Both the position numbers and the translations under genes were made by a program. From Streptococcus sp. Marseille-P6264 (GTDB lineage Bacteria > Bacillota > Bacilli > Lactobacillales > Streptococcaceae), in contig NZ_CABPTO010000006.1 in the NCBI RefSeq assembly GCF_902460355.1, forward strand, positions 62,001-126,000: a stretch of 64,000 nucleotides of DNA, read 5' to 3'. Shown here in pieces: positions 57,752 through 64,000 of this stretch. The notes below the pieces were generated by a model. It was not told the origin of the DNA and searched no databases. It saw nothing but the letters and a program-made list of their open reading frames with translations. The first letter of the stretch is position 1. Each line of letters starts with the position of its first letter.

Positions 57752-57907
57752 ATGGGTGATAAACCGATATCTTTTCGAGATGAAAATGGCAACTTTGTCT
57801 CAGCAGCAGATGTTTGGAATGCAAAAAAGCTGGAAGAACTATTCAACCGGCTGAATCCAAATCGCAAACTTCGCCTTGAGCGAGAAAAATTGAAAGAAGA
57901 TCAATAA
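57752..57907 (+). CDS. Small conserved protein downstream of obgE
   Basis: A 51-residue charged protein starting MGDKPISFRDENGNFVSAAD and continuing with VWNAKKLEELFNRLNP and a basic C-terminal helix. SD AAGGAGA lies eight bases before the ATG. It follows obgE by 11 bases, an arrangement I recall from other streptococci, where a similar hypothetical protein follows obg. No domain is recognised; the end is predicted helical. Confidence 0.75.
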   Translation: MGDKPISFRDENGNFVSAADVWNAKKLEELFNRLNPNRKLRLEREKLKEDQ

Positions 57908-57917
57908 TTGAAACCAG

Positions 57918-57982
57918 TCCTTTGAGATGAAGGAATGAGTGACAGTAGTCATGCTGCCTCATTCCAGCTTCCAAAGGATTTT
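57918..57982 (+). terminator. Large two-part hairpin after the obgE unit
   Basis: TCCTTTG/CAAAGGA and GGAATGAG/CTCATTCC stems enclose a TGACAGTAGTCA mini-palindrome; TTTTCT follows. Confidence 0.6.
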
Positions 57983-57990
57983 CTATTGGA

Positions 57991-58021
57991 AAAATAAAAA
58001 AACCAAATCCGATTTCTCGGA
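57991..58021 (-). terminator. Terminator after rpmE2
   Basis: Minus-strand TCCGA-GAAA-TCGGA (58008-58021) with a T-rich tract (TTTGGTTTTTTTATTTTT). Confidence 0.72.
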
Positions 58022-58063
58022 AATGGCTTTGTATCAACATTCTTTTTAATGTCAATACGGTTC

Positions 58064-58306
58064 TTATTTGAGACCGTATTTCTTGTTGAAACGATCCACA
58101 CGTCCATCTGCTTGAGTGAACTTTTGACGTCCAGTGTAGAATGGGTGTGAGTCTGATGAAATTTCGACACGGATCAATGGGTAAGTTTCGCCTTCGAATT
58201 CAACAGTTTCGTTTGAACGTTTAGTTGAACCGCTAAGGAACTTGTAGCCAGTAGTAGTGTCCATAAATACAACTTGACGGTATTCTGGGTGAATGTCTTT
58301 TCTCAT
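58064..58306 (-). CDS. rpmE2: 50S ribosomal protein L31 type B
   Basis: An 80-residue ribosomal protein. [20 protein letters not shown] and [13 protein letters not shown] are typical. No cysteines are present, so it is the zinc-free (C-) form that many Gram-positives use as the sole or zinc-limited L31. SD AAAGGA. Confidence 0.96.
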   Translation of the reverse strand: MRKDIHPEYRQVVFMDTTTGYKFLSGSTKRSNETVEFEGETYPLIRVEISSDSHPFYTGRQKFTQADGRVDRFNKKYGLK

Positions 58307-58411
58307 TTTAAAAAAATCCTTTCTGCCATGGACTCTTTGCGAGCCATAGATTAGTTACTTTGATAGTTTATCAAATTCTAAATGATTTGACAAGTCTTTT
58401 GGATGATTTTC

Positions 58412-59347
58412 TTACTTTTTTGCTCTTTCTTTTAATTTTTGATAAATTAAGTCCACTTCATCTTTGGAATAAGCATTGGCACCGCTGGCAAGTGGGTGGC
58501 CACCTCCATCATGTTGCTTGGCAATTTCATTGATTGGAGTAAATTTACTGCGCATCCGCACACGATAATGGCCGTCAGGCTGTTCGACAAAGATGGCCCA
58601 CATCTGGACATCTTCGATCCGTCCGGGTGCAGCTACAATAGCTGAAGTATCAGCATCTGTCAGCTGATTTTCTTTCAATAATTGCTGAGATAGGATAACA
58701 CGCGCAGCACCATTTTCATCCACTTCCAGATTATCGTAGACATAGCCCTGAAGTTTGGCAACTTGATGTGTGATGGAGTCCATTTTTCGAGAAAGCTCTG
58801 AAAAATTAAAAGCGTATTGGCGAAGTTTTCCAGCAACTTCAAATGTGAGTGCAGTAGTCGCTGGATAGAGGAAGCGCCCTGTATCTCCAACAATGCCAGC
58901 ATAGAGAAGTTTAGCGATATAGTCATTTACTTCTAAGTGATTTTCGAAGGCAAGAAGAGCGATAATTTCGCTTGTGCTACTAGCATCTGTATCAACCAGC
59001 AGCAAATCTCCGTAGGCATCATCGTTGGGATGATGGTCGATTTTAATCAAAAAGTCGCCCATGCTGTAGCGCTGATCATCAATGCGGGGAGTGTTGGCTG
59101 TATCGCATACGATTACTAAGGCCTGCTCATAGTCCGCATCTGTGACCTCATCCATCTTTGCTAGCCAAGTAAGACTAGGCTCGTCGTAACCTGTTACTTT
59201 GATAGATTTTTCAGGAAAGTTGAGCTGGAGAAGTTTTTGTAAGCCGACTTGACTGCCAATTGCATCTGGGTCGGGGCGCATGTGGCGGTGGATGATAATT
59301 TTATCGTATTCTTTCATTTTTTTCAGAATTTTACTATAGATACTCAT
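58412..59347 (-). CDS. DHH/DHHA1 family phosphoesterase (NrnA/Pde2-like)
   Basis: A 311-residue bifunctional-oligoribonuclease/pAp-phosphatase type protein. The DHH domain has HRHMRPDPDAIGSQ near residues 20-33, VIVCDTANTPRID, and KIDHHPNDDAYGD with the DHH triad near residue 108. The DHHA1 domain ends with AKQHDGGGHPLASGA. In pneumococcus the related Pde2 cleaves pApA, the intermediate in c-di-AMP breakdown; CdaA is encoded about 5 kb away. Substrate assignment is inferred. SD AGAGG. Confidence 0.88.
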   Translation of the reverse strand: MSIYSKILKKMKEYDKIIIHRHMRPDPDAIGSQVGLQKLLQLNFPEKSIKVTGYDEPSLTWLAKMDEVTDADYEQALVIVCDTANTPRIDDQRYSMGDFLIKIDHHPNDDAYGDLLLVDTDASSTSEIIALLAFENHLEVNDYIAKLLYAGIVGDTGRFLYPATTALTFEVAGKLRQYAFNFSELSRKMDSITHQVAKLQGYVYDNLEVDENGAARVILSQQLLKENQLTDADTSAIVAAPGRIEDVQMWAIFVEQPDGHYRVRMRSKFTPINEIAKQHDGGGHPLASGANAYSKDEVDLIYQKLKERAKK

Positions 59348-59415
59348 TGTAAACCTCTTAAACTTTCTCTAGTTATTGTAGCACAAGAATTTTTATTTTT
59401 AAAATAAAAAAGATG

Positions 59416-59424
59416 TGTTATAAT
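59416..59424 (+). promoter_or_regulatory. Extended -10 promoter for the flavodoxin gene
   Basis: TGTTATAAT, about 28 bases before ATG 59453. It overlaps an upstream in-frame ATG, which rules out that longer start. Confidence 0.6.
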
Positions 59425-59452
59425 GAATGAAGATTATAATTTGGAGGGAACT

Positions 59453-59893
59453 ATGACCTTAGCGAAAATTGTATTTGCCAGTATGACTGGAAACACCGAG
59501 GAAATTGCCGATATTGTGGCGGATAAGCTAAGAGAACTAGATGTAGAAGTTGAAGTGGACGAGTGTACCACTGTCGATGCAGAAGATTTCTTGGAAGCGG
59601 ATATTACGATTGTAGCGACCTATACCTACGGTGACGGTGAGCTGCCGGATGAGATGATGGACTTCTACGAAGACTTGTCTGGTTTGGACTTGTCTGGCAA
59701 GGTCTACGGAGTGGTCGGTTCAGGCGATACTTTCTATGATGAATTCTGCAAGGCTGTTGATGATTTTGATGCTGTTTTTGCGGCTACAGGAGCAGTGAAA
59801 GGTTCAGAATGTGTCAAAGTAGATCTTTCTGCAGAGGAAGATGATATTGAGCGCTTGGAAGCATTTGCGGAAGAGTTGGTAAGTAAAGTTTAA
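59453..59893 (+). CDS. Flavodoxin
   Basis: A 146-residue electron carrier with FMN. The phosphate loop is FASMTGNTEEIAD (about residues 8-20). The flavin-stacking loops are TYTYGDGELPD near 60 and SGDTFYDEFC near 95. The protein is very acidic, as expected. Start ATG 59453 (MTLAKIVFAS) follows GGAGG by eight bases. It ends with a terminator, and sufB follows on its own promoter. Confidence 0.93.
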   Translation: MTLAKIVFASMTGNTEEIADIVADKLRELDVEVEVDECTTVDAEDFLEADITIVATYTYGDGELPDEMMDFYEDLSGLDLSGKVYGVVGSGDTFYDEFCKAVDDFDAVFAATGAVKGSECVKVDLSAEEDDIERLEAFAEELVSKV

Positions 59894-59906
59894 AAAGACA
59901 ATATGG

Positions 59907-59930
59907 AAAGCGGCTGTGGCCGTTTTTCTT
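59907..59930 (+). terminator. Terminator after the flavodoxin gene
   Basis: AAAGCGGC/GCCGTTT stem with a short loop and TTTTTCTTTT. Confidence 0.7.
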
Positions 59931-59948
59931 TTGTTAAAGTATTATTTT

Positions 59949-59977
59949 CTGACAATTCTCATGATTAGGAGTATAAT
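59949..59977 (+). promoter_or_regulatory. Promoter of sufB
   Basis: CTGACA, 17-bp spacer, TATAAT. Confidence 0.6.
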
Positions 59978-60016
59978 ATAAGTAAGCGTTATCCCTTAGA
60001 TAAAGGAGGAATTTCT

Positions 60017-61399
60017 ATGAAAGAACGCGACTATGCCTTTGGCTTTCATGATAATGTCAAGCCACTCTTTTCAACTGGTAAAGGTTTGACCGAAGAAGTA
60101 GTTCGAGAAATCTCAGAAATCAAGAATGAGCCCCAGTGGATGTTGGATTATCGCCTCCGCTCCTTGGAACTTTTTCATAAGTTACCCATGCCTAACTTTG
60201 GACCAGATTTATCAGGTATTCGCTTTGATGATATTATCTACTACCAGAAACTAAGCGGAGATCGGGCTCGTAGTTGGGATGAAGTCCCAGAAGAGATTAA
60301 GGAGACCTTTGACCGCTTGGGAATTCCAGAAGCTGAGAAGCAGTTTCTGTCTGGAGCTGTGGCACAGTACGAATCGGAAGTGGTTTATCACAATATGAAG
60401 GAAGAGTTTGCCAAGTTGGGGATTATCTTTACTGATACGGATACGGCTGTTCAGGAATATCCAGACTTGGTTAAGCGGTATTTTGGTACAGTGATTTCAA
60501 ATGCTGAGCATAAATTTTCTGCGCTTAATAGTGCGGTTTGGTCTGGCGGAACCTTTATCTATGTGCCCAAGAACGTCCAGTGCCAAGTTCCTGTTCAGAC
60601 CTATTTTCGTATCAATGGTGAAAATGCCGGCCAGTTTGAGCGTTCCTTGATGATTATCGAGGAGGGCGGCTCCATCCAGTATATTGAGGGCTGTACAGCA
60701 CCAACTTATACGACTAATAGCCTTCATGCAGCAAATGTCGAAATCATTGTCAAAAAGGATGCCTTTTTCCGCTATACGACCATTCAAAACTGGTCGGACA
60801 ATGTCTATAACCTCGTAACGGAGCGGGGGATTGTTGAAGAAGGCGGAACCTTGGAGTGGATTGATGGTAACTTAGGCAGTAAGGTCAATATGAAATATCC
60901 CTGCAGTGTTCTCAACGGCCGCAACGCAAGAACTTCTGTTCTATCCATGTCTTTTGCCAACTATGGCCAGCACTTAGATGCGGGCTGCAAGGTTTTTCAT
61001 AATGCGCCCAAGACATCCAGTACTTTGATTTCTAAATCAGTGGCTAAGGATGGTGGAAAGACTGACTATCGTGGTCAGGTTCGCTTTGGCAAGAATAGCG
61101 CTGGCTCCAAATCCCATATCGAATGCGATACCATTCTGATGGATGGTGAATCCAGTTCGGACACCATTCCTTTTAATGAAATCCATAATTCCAATGTCGC
61201 GTTAGAGCATGAAGCCAAGGTTTCCAAAGTGTCCGAGGATCAGCTCTACTACCTGATGAGCCGAGGCATCAGTGAAGAAGAAGCTACAGCTATGATTATC
61301 AACGGATTTATGGAACCCATTACCAAAGAACTTCCAATGGAATACGCCGTTGAACTCAACCAACTCATCAACATGAGCATGGAAGGGTCCGTTGGCTAA
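60017..61399 (+). CDS. sufB: SufB-type Fe-S cluster assembly scaffold (solitary)
   Basis: A 460-residue SufB/SufD-family protein. SufB holds nascent Fe-S clusters in the SufBCD complex. Typical segments are [36 protein letters not shown] with the conserved cysteine, the [16 protein letters not shown] core, and the end [20 protein letters not shown]. Cysteines also occur at [15 protein letters not shown] and DAGCKVF. It lacks the short acidic N-terminal lead that I recall in pneumococcal SufB. No sufC, sufD, sufS or sufU gene adjoins it; it is monocistronic with promoter and tandem terminators. SD AAAGGAGG. Confidence 0.88.
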   Translation: MKERDYAFGFHDNVKPLFSTGKGLTEEVVREISEIKNEPQWMLDYRLRSLELFHKLPMPNFGPDLSGIRFDDIIYYQKLSGDRARSWDEVPEEIKETFDRLGIPEAEKQFLSGAVAQYESEVVYHNMKEEFAKLGIIFTDTDTAVQEYPDLVKRYFGTVISNAEHKFSALNSAVWSGGTFIYVPKNVQCQVPVQTYFRINGENAGQFERSLMIIEEGGSIQYIEGCTAPTYTTNSLHAANVEIIVKKDAFFRYTTIQNWSDNVYNLVTERGIVEEGGTLEWIDGNLGSKVNMKYPCSVLNGRNARTSVLSMSFANYGQHLDAGCKVFHNAPKTSSTLISKSVAKDGGKTDYRGQVRFGKNSAGSKSHIECDTILMDGESSSDTIPFNEIHNSNVALEHEAKVSKVSEDQLYYLMSRGISEEEATAMIINGFMEPITKELPMEYAVELNQLINMSMEGSVG

Positions 61400-61432
61400 A
61401 ACAGTCCAGGGGACTATTTTAGGTTGCGGATA

Positions 61433-61485
61433 AAAACTCGCTTAAGCGAGTTTTCTTTTAATTTAAGGTCTTTAGGACCTTTTTT
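61433..61485 (+). terminator. Tandem terminators after sufB
   Basis: AAAACTCGCTTAAGCGAGTTTT (61433-61454) is a perfect palindrome with a T-rich tail. AAGGTC/GACCTT plus T tail (61465-61485) follows at once. Confidence 0.88.
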
Positions 61486-61552
61486 ATTTAGGATAAAACT
61501 AGAACATTTTCCTAATTTTTGTTATGATAGATAGCATACAAGGAGGAAGTAG

Positions 61553-61819
61553 ATGAAGCTAGAAGAAATTAGACAGGAAATTGATCAAGTGGATGATGCG
61601 CTCGTTGCCTTACTAGAGAGACGCATGAATCTGGTCGGCCAAGTTGTGGCTATTAAAAAATCGACTGGGAAGGCCGTTGCAGATCCTAAACGAGAAGAAA
61701 GGATTTTTGCTAAAGTTGCGAGTAAGATCGAAAATACGAATTATCAAGAGCCGATTCTTGCAACCTTTACGGATATCCTAAAGCATTCACGCGCTTTTCA
61801 GGAGAAGAAAATAAGATGA
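61553..61819 (+). CDS. Chorismate mutase (AroQ type)
   Basis: An 88-residue all-helical chorismate mutase that makes prephenate for Phe and Tyr. It starts MKLEEIRQEIDQVDDALVAL. LLERRMNLVGQVVAIKK and DPKREERIF carry the expected active-site Arg, Lys and Glu residues. No fused dehydratase or DAHP synthase domain is present. SD AAGGAGGA. It overlaps the first crcB gene by four bases. Confidence 0.93.
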   Translation: MKLEEIRQEIDQVDDALVALLERRMNLVGQVVAIKKSTGKAVADPKREERIFAKVASKIENTNYQEPILATFTDILKHSRAFQEKKIR

Positions 61820-62190
61820 GTGAAGTAAAAAATTCTTTAGCAATCTTCTTTGGAGCTATGCTAGGCGGTTTACTTCGTTATCAATGCTCATCCTTTTTCA
61901 CATTTACGGGACATTTTCCGCTAGCGACACTTTTGGTCAACTATTTGGGAACTTTCTTGTTAGTCTATTTGGTTAAAGGCTATCTCCGTCGCAAGCAAGT
62001 TTCCAAGCGTTTGTTATTGGCTTTGTCGACAGGATTTTGTGGTGGCTTGACAACTTTTTCTAGTCTTCTATTAGATTCGCTCAAATTGCTGGATTTAGGC
62101 CGTTATCCAGAATTAATCGTATATCTTGTCTTGAGTATCGGAGGTAGCCTTTGCATTGCTTTATGGGCTGGAAGGAAGGTGACCGCATGA
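61816..62190 (+). CDS. crcB: Fluoride channel subunit CrcB/FluC (first copy)
   Basis: A 124-residue four-helix membrane protein that exports fluoride as a dimer. GAMLGGLLRYQ lies near residue 13, VNYLGTFLLVY carries the conserved Asn, and GFCGGLTTFSS near residue 75 is the ion-path motif. Two adjacent genes suggest a heterodimer, as in other Firmicutes. It overlaps the chorismate mutase gene and the second copy by four bases each. Confidence 0.92.
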   Translation: MSEVKNSLAIFFGAMLGGLLRYQCSSFFTFTGHFPLATLLVNYLGTFLLVYLVKGYLRRKQVSKRLLLALSTGFCGGLTTFSSLLLDSLKLLDLGRYPELIVYLVLSIGGSLCIALWAGRKVTA

Positions 62191-62513
62191 TTTTGTTTTT
62201 GCTCATTGCTTGCGGTCTAGGCGCTCTTGTCCGTTACTTTTTTTCTAAGGTTAATAGCAGAGCTGCTTTGCCAATAGGCACCTTGATGGCTAATGTACTG
62301 GGAGCCTCTTTGATTGGATATTTTTACAATCATATCCAAGATAAGCAGCTGTATAGCATTTTGGCAACAGGTTTCTGTGGCGGTTTAACAACTCTTTCCA
62401 CCTTTAATGCGGAATTAGCAGAGCTGTTCTCAGATAAGAAGAAGTTTAGCTTCTATCTGATGCTGACTTACTTTTTAGGATTTTTAGCGATTATTTTAGG
62501 AATTTTTATCTAA
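62187..62513 (+). CDS. crcB: Fluoride channel subunit CrcB/FluC (second copy)
   Basis: A 108-residue paralogue with the same pattern: LGALVRYFF, ANVLGASLIGY with Asn, and GFCGGLTTLST. The aromatic Phe of the first copy's TTFSS is Leu here, a difference common in paired subunits. GGAAGGTGA precedes ATG 62187; a longer in-frame start at 62151 would lie inside the first copy and lacks an SD. No fluoride riboswitch was seen upstream of this operon. Confidence 0.92.
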   Translation: MILFLLIACGLGALVRYFFSKVNSRAALPIGTLMANVLGASLIGYFYNHIQDKQLYSILATGFCGGLTTLSTFNAELAELFSDKKKFSFYLMLTYFLGFLAIILGIFI

Positions 62514-62537
62514 AAATCTTTACTTTTACTAGAATTT

Positions 62538-62631
62538 TGATATAATATACTTTGTGCATAAATGGATGCACTAAAAAAACGGCTAATCCGCTGTCGTCTA
62601 GAGCTACAAGATTAGCAAGATAGGAGAAAAA
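62538..62631 (+). promoter_or_regulatory. Promoter and L19 leader of rplS
   Basis: Extended -10 TGATATAAT (62538-62546) is followed by a leader with two hairpins: GTGCAT/ATGCAC (62555-62572) and GCTAATC/GATTAGC (about 62583-62617). This matches the layout of the L19 ribosomal protein leader of Firmicutes, which likely gives feedback control. Confidence 0.7.
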
Positions 62632-62979
62632 ATGAATCCATTAATTCAAAGCTTGACTGAAGGTCAACTTCGCTCAGATATCCCTGCATTCCGTCCTGGT
62701 GACACTGTCCGCGTTCACGCGAAAGTTGTCGAAGGAACTCGCGAACGTATCCAGATCTTTGAAGGTGTCGTTATCGCTCGCAAAGGTGCTGGAATCTCAG
62801 AAAACTACACAGTTCGTAAAATCTCTAACGGTGTAGGTGTTGAACGTACTTTCCCAATCCACACTCCACGTGTTGACAAGATTGAAGTCGTTCGTTACGG
62901 TAAAGTTCGTCGTGCTAAATTGTACTACCTTCGTGCATTGCAAGGTAAGGCAGCGCGTATCAAAGAAATCCGTCGTTAA
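62632..62979 (+). CDS. rplS: 50S ribosomal protein L19
   Basis: A 115-residue protein at the interface of the two ribosomal subunits. [39 protein letters not shown] and the end [20 protein letters not shown] are fully typical. SD AGGAG. Strong codon bias. Confidence 0.98.
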   Translation: MNPLIQSLTEGQLRSDIPAFRPGDTVRVHAKVVEGTRERIQIFEGVVIARKGAGISENYTVRKISNGVGVERTFPIHTPRVDKIEVVRYGKVRRAKLYYLRALQGKAARIKEIRR

Positions 62980-62990
62980 TATCAGAAATG

Positions 62991-63014
62991 ACTCTGTCAC
63001 TTGGCAGAGTTTTT
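62991..63014 (+). terminator. Terminator after rplS
   Basis: ACTCTG/CAGAGT stem, 8-base loop, TTTTT. Confidence 0.75.
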
Positions 63015-63019
63015 CTCTA

Positions 63020-63091
63020 GTCCCCTTAGTTCAATGGATATAACAACTCCCTCCTAAGGAGTAGTTGCTGGTTCGATTCCGGCAGGGGACA
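63020..63091 (+). tRNA. tRNA-Arg (anticodon CCT)
   Basis: A complete 72-base cloverleaf. The acceptor stem is GTCCCCT/AGGGGAC and the discriminator is A. The anticodon arm is ACTCC-CTCCTAA-GGAGT, with anticodon CCT, and the T arm contains GGTTCGATTCC. The CCA end is not encoded. The 3' end is followed by an AT-rich region with accessory character. Confidence 0.96.
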
Positions 63092-63107
63092 TATATCATA
63101 TTGAAAC

Positions 63108-63140
63108 AACCCTTGAAAATACAGTGTTTTCAAGGGTTTT
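63108..63140 (+). terminator. Terminator after tRNA-Arg
   Basis: AACCCTTGAAAA / TTTTCAAGGGTT perfect 12-bp stem, then TTAG. It probably ends the rplS-tRNA transcript. Confidence 0.82.
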
Positions 63141-63391
63141 AGTGTGTCTAAATTTTAGCCAAGGGGCACAAAATGGGCAAAGATTTTTCTGATTTGGTTA
63201 TGATTTCTTCTTTTTGTTGTTTTAAATGATGGGTATAGACTTATACATGCTCAAAAGAGATTGGTCTATCGGAAGCTAGATGATGAAAGTAAGTTTTTTG
63301 CAGTGGAGCACACAAGCATTAGCGCTCACTTTTTACAAAAATTAAAGAGGAGTGTGGACAAAAGATTGTTCATAAAATCGTTCTAAAATAA
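63141..63391. other. AT-rich gene-poor stretch after tRNA-Arg
   Basis: No intact gene. A frame from about 63224 to 63386, without a start codon, reads GYRLIHAQKRLVYRKLDDES and on to KSVDKRL-like text before a stop. It looks protein-like but is broken. No integrase or repeat of the tRNA end was recognised. Confidence 0.4.
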
Positions 63392-63574
63392 TTACAACAA
63401 AACTATTTTCTTCTAGGATTAGTGGAAATCCTCAGCCTAAAGGAGCCAGATGGCTTACTGTCATTACCGAGTAACGAGAGTAATATCAGTCTTTATAACT
63501 GTAGATATGGAGATATAGAAGAATGGAAAATGAGTGATACAGCAAATGTTGTAGCGTTTTTTAATAGAAAGTAA
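63392..63574 (+). pseudogene. Decayed coding remnant of unknown origin
   Basis: A 60-codon open frame without start reads LQQNYFLLGLVEILSLKEPD, then a segment ending CRYGDIEEWKMSDTANVV and AFFNRK before TAA. A single TAA separates it from an upstream stretch in the same frame (EECGQKIVHKIVLK). The composition looks like real protein, but the family is unknown. Confidence 0.4.
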
Positions 63575-63926
63575 CAAAAATACTCATAATCTATTGAAAT
63601 TTTTAGTTTTTAAGTTTACAATGATATCAATATAGTGTTTTGAATATGTTCCTATGAAGATTATCAGTGATTTTTATTGAAGATAAATAATTATAGTATA
63701 GGTCATTAGTAATGTTTTAATCTATATGGTCGCATTGATAAAGGATTCATTTTCTAGGACTAAGGCATTATTCTTTTAAGTATTCTGTAATCTGTCTATA
63801 ATACTTCAAAAACTATTGTCTTTAAAAATGAAAGCGCTTTATTTTTTTAGGCGCTTTAATCTAAATTATAAATTTAAGGTTGGATTATTTTTTCCAACAT
63901 TAACACTAAATGAAATGAGGGTAAAA
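63575..63926 (+). promoter_or_regulatory. Non-coding AT-rich stretch before the Cas3-like gene
   Basis: No gene seen. AAAGCGC/GCGCTTT (63831-63857) forms a hairpin with a T-rich loop, and ATGAAAGCGCTTTATT inside it is a one-mismatch cre. GTTGGA/TCCAAC (about 63880-63900) is a second hairpin. A clear promoter for the last gene was not found. Confidence 0.35.
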
Positions 63927-64000
63927 ATGATAAAAGCTCATTATAATCGTGATACGAACGAAATGCAATCGCTAAAAATACATTTAATAAATGTTGCTGA
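63927..64000 (+). CDS. Probable CRISPR-associated Cas3, N-terminus only (cut by window edge)
   Basis: Only 24 codons are visible, starting MIKAHYNRDTNEMQSLKIHL and then INVA. The pattern M-x-x-AH, a polar stretch with Q-x-L, then HL-x-x-VA is how the HD-nuclease domain of many type I-C-like Cas3 proteins begins; the His of HL would be a metal ligand. GAGGG lies before the ATG. With so few residues another HD-domain protein cannot be excluded. The remainder lies outside the window. Confidence 0.5.
   Translation, partial: MIKAHYNRDTNEMQSLKIHLINVA

Noticed and set aside
63091..64000. Phage integrase or att direct repeat next to tRNA-Arg
   Set aside because: No integrase motifs were found on either strand and no second copy of the tRNA end lies in the window.

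Overview
The window is a typical low-GC Firmicutes chromosome segment from the genus Streptococcus. It looks like a viridans, Sanguinis-type species. The basis is gene content and wording of the proteins: RexAB instead of AddAB naming-type exonuclease, CpoA-type glycolipid glycosyltransferases, the cdaA-cdaR-glmM operon, MurT/GatD, a ComX-type competence box before comEA, and a tagatose-6-phosphate pathway linked to a galactitol-family PTS. Nearly all of it is orderly core genome. Only the last ~0.9 kb, past a tRNA-Arg gene, looks accessory.

Layout. 1-3.3 kb, minus strand: 5' part of lysS, a histidine phosphatase / YbaK / DUF368 operon, and an anchored GH25 muramidase. 3.5-7.7 kb: ftsW and ppc. 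7.8-17.6 kb: carbon-flow genes ccpA, dnaE, pfkA, pyk, then a small membrane protein and the DEAD-box helicase cshA with a long structured leader. 17.7-25.5 kb: a galactose/tagatose regulon (lacR, PTS IIA-IIB-IIC, lacX, lacABCD) with CcpA-type and LacR-type control sites; a MITE-like inverted repeat sits between lacA and lacB. 25.5-29 kb, minus strand: GIY-YIG protein, TrmN6 and a P-type ATPase. 29-33 kb: plsC, then comEA-comEC behind a ComX box. 33-35.8 kb: a DUF805 protein with a glutamine-rich repeat tail, and an ECF-type sigma factor with its membrane anti-sigma-like partner.

35.9-50.5 kb: tuf, rexB-rexA, two glycolipid glycosyltransferases, a T-box leader separated from thrS by a small membrane-protein gene, and a signal-peptidase-like protein that has lost both catalytic residues. 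50.5-56.1 kb: lapA-like/gatD/murT on the minus strand, divergent from cdaA-cdaR-glmM. 56.2-59.9 kb: two very small genes (DUF4044 and a 51-residue protein) flanking obgE, rpmE2, a DHH phosphoesterase and a flavodoxin. 60-63 kb: a solitary sufB, chorismate mutase, paired fluoride channels, L19 with its leader, and tRNA-Arg(CCU). After the tRNA come ~0.8 kb of AT-rich sequence with a decayed coding remnant, then the first codons of what looks like a Cas3 HD nuclease-helicase, cut by the window edge.

How it fits together. CcpA and its sites tie the glycolytic genes (pfkA, pyk) to the galactose PTS-tagatose route, whose products enter glycolysis at the triose-phosphate level. cdaA (c-di-AMP synthesis), glmM, murT/gatD, ftsW and the glycolipid synthases form an envelope-building theme. 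The DHH phosphoesterase may belong to c-di-AMP turnover. The most unusual points are: a recurring SD-less promoter-to-ATG layout that predicts leaderless mRNAs at five genes; the catalytically dead SipA-like signal peptidase; the split T-box-thrS arrangement; the cshA attenuator; the autoregulated-looking ECF sigma locus; and the tRNA-linked start of a CRISPR-Cas locus.
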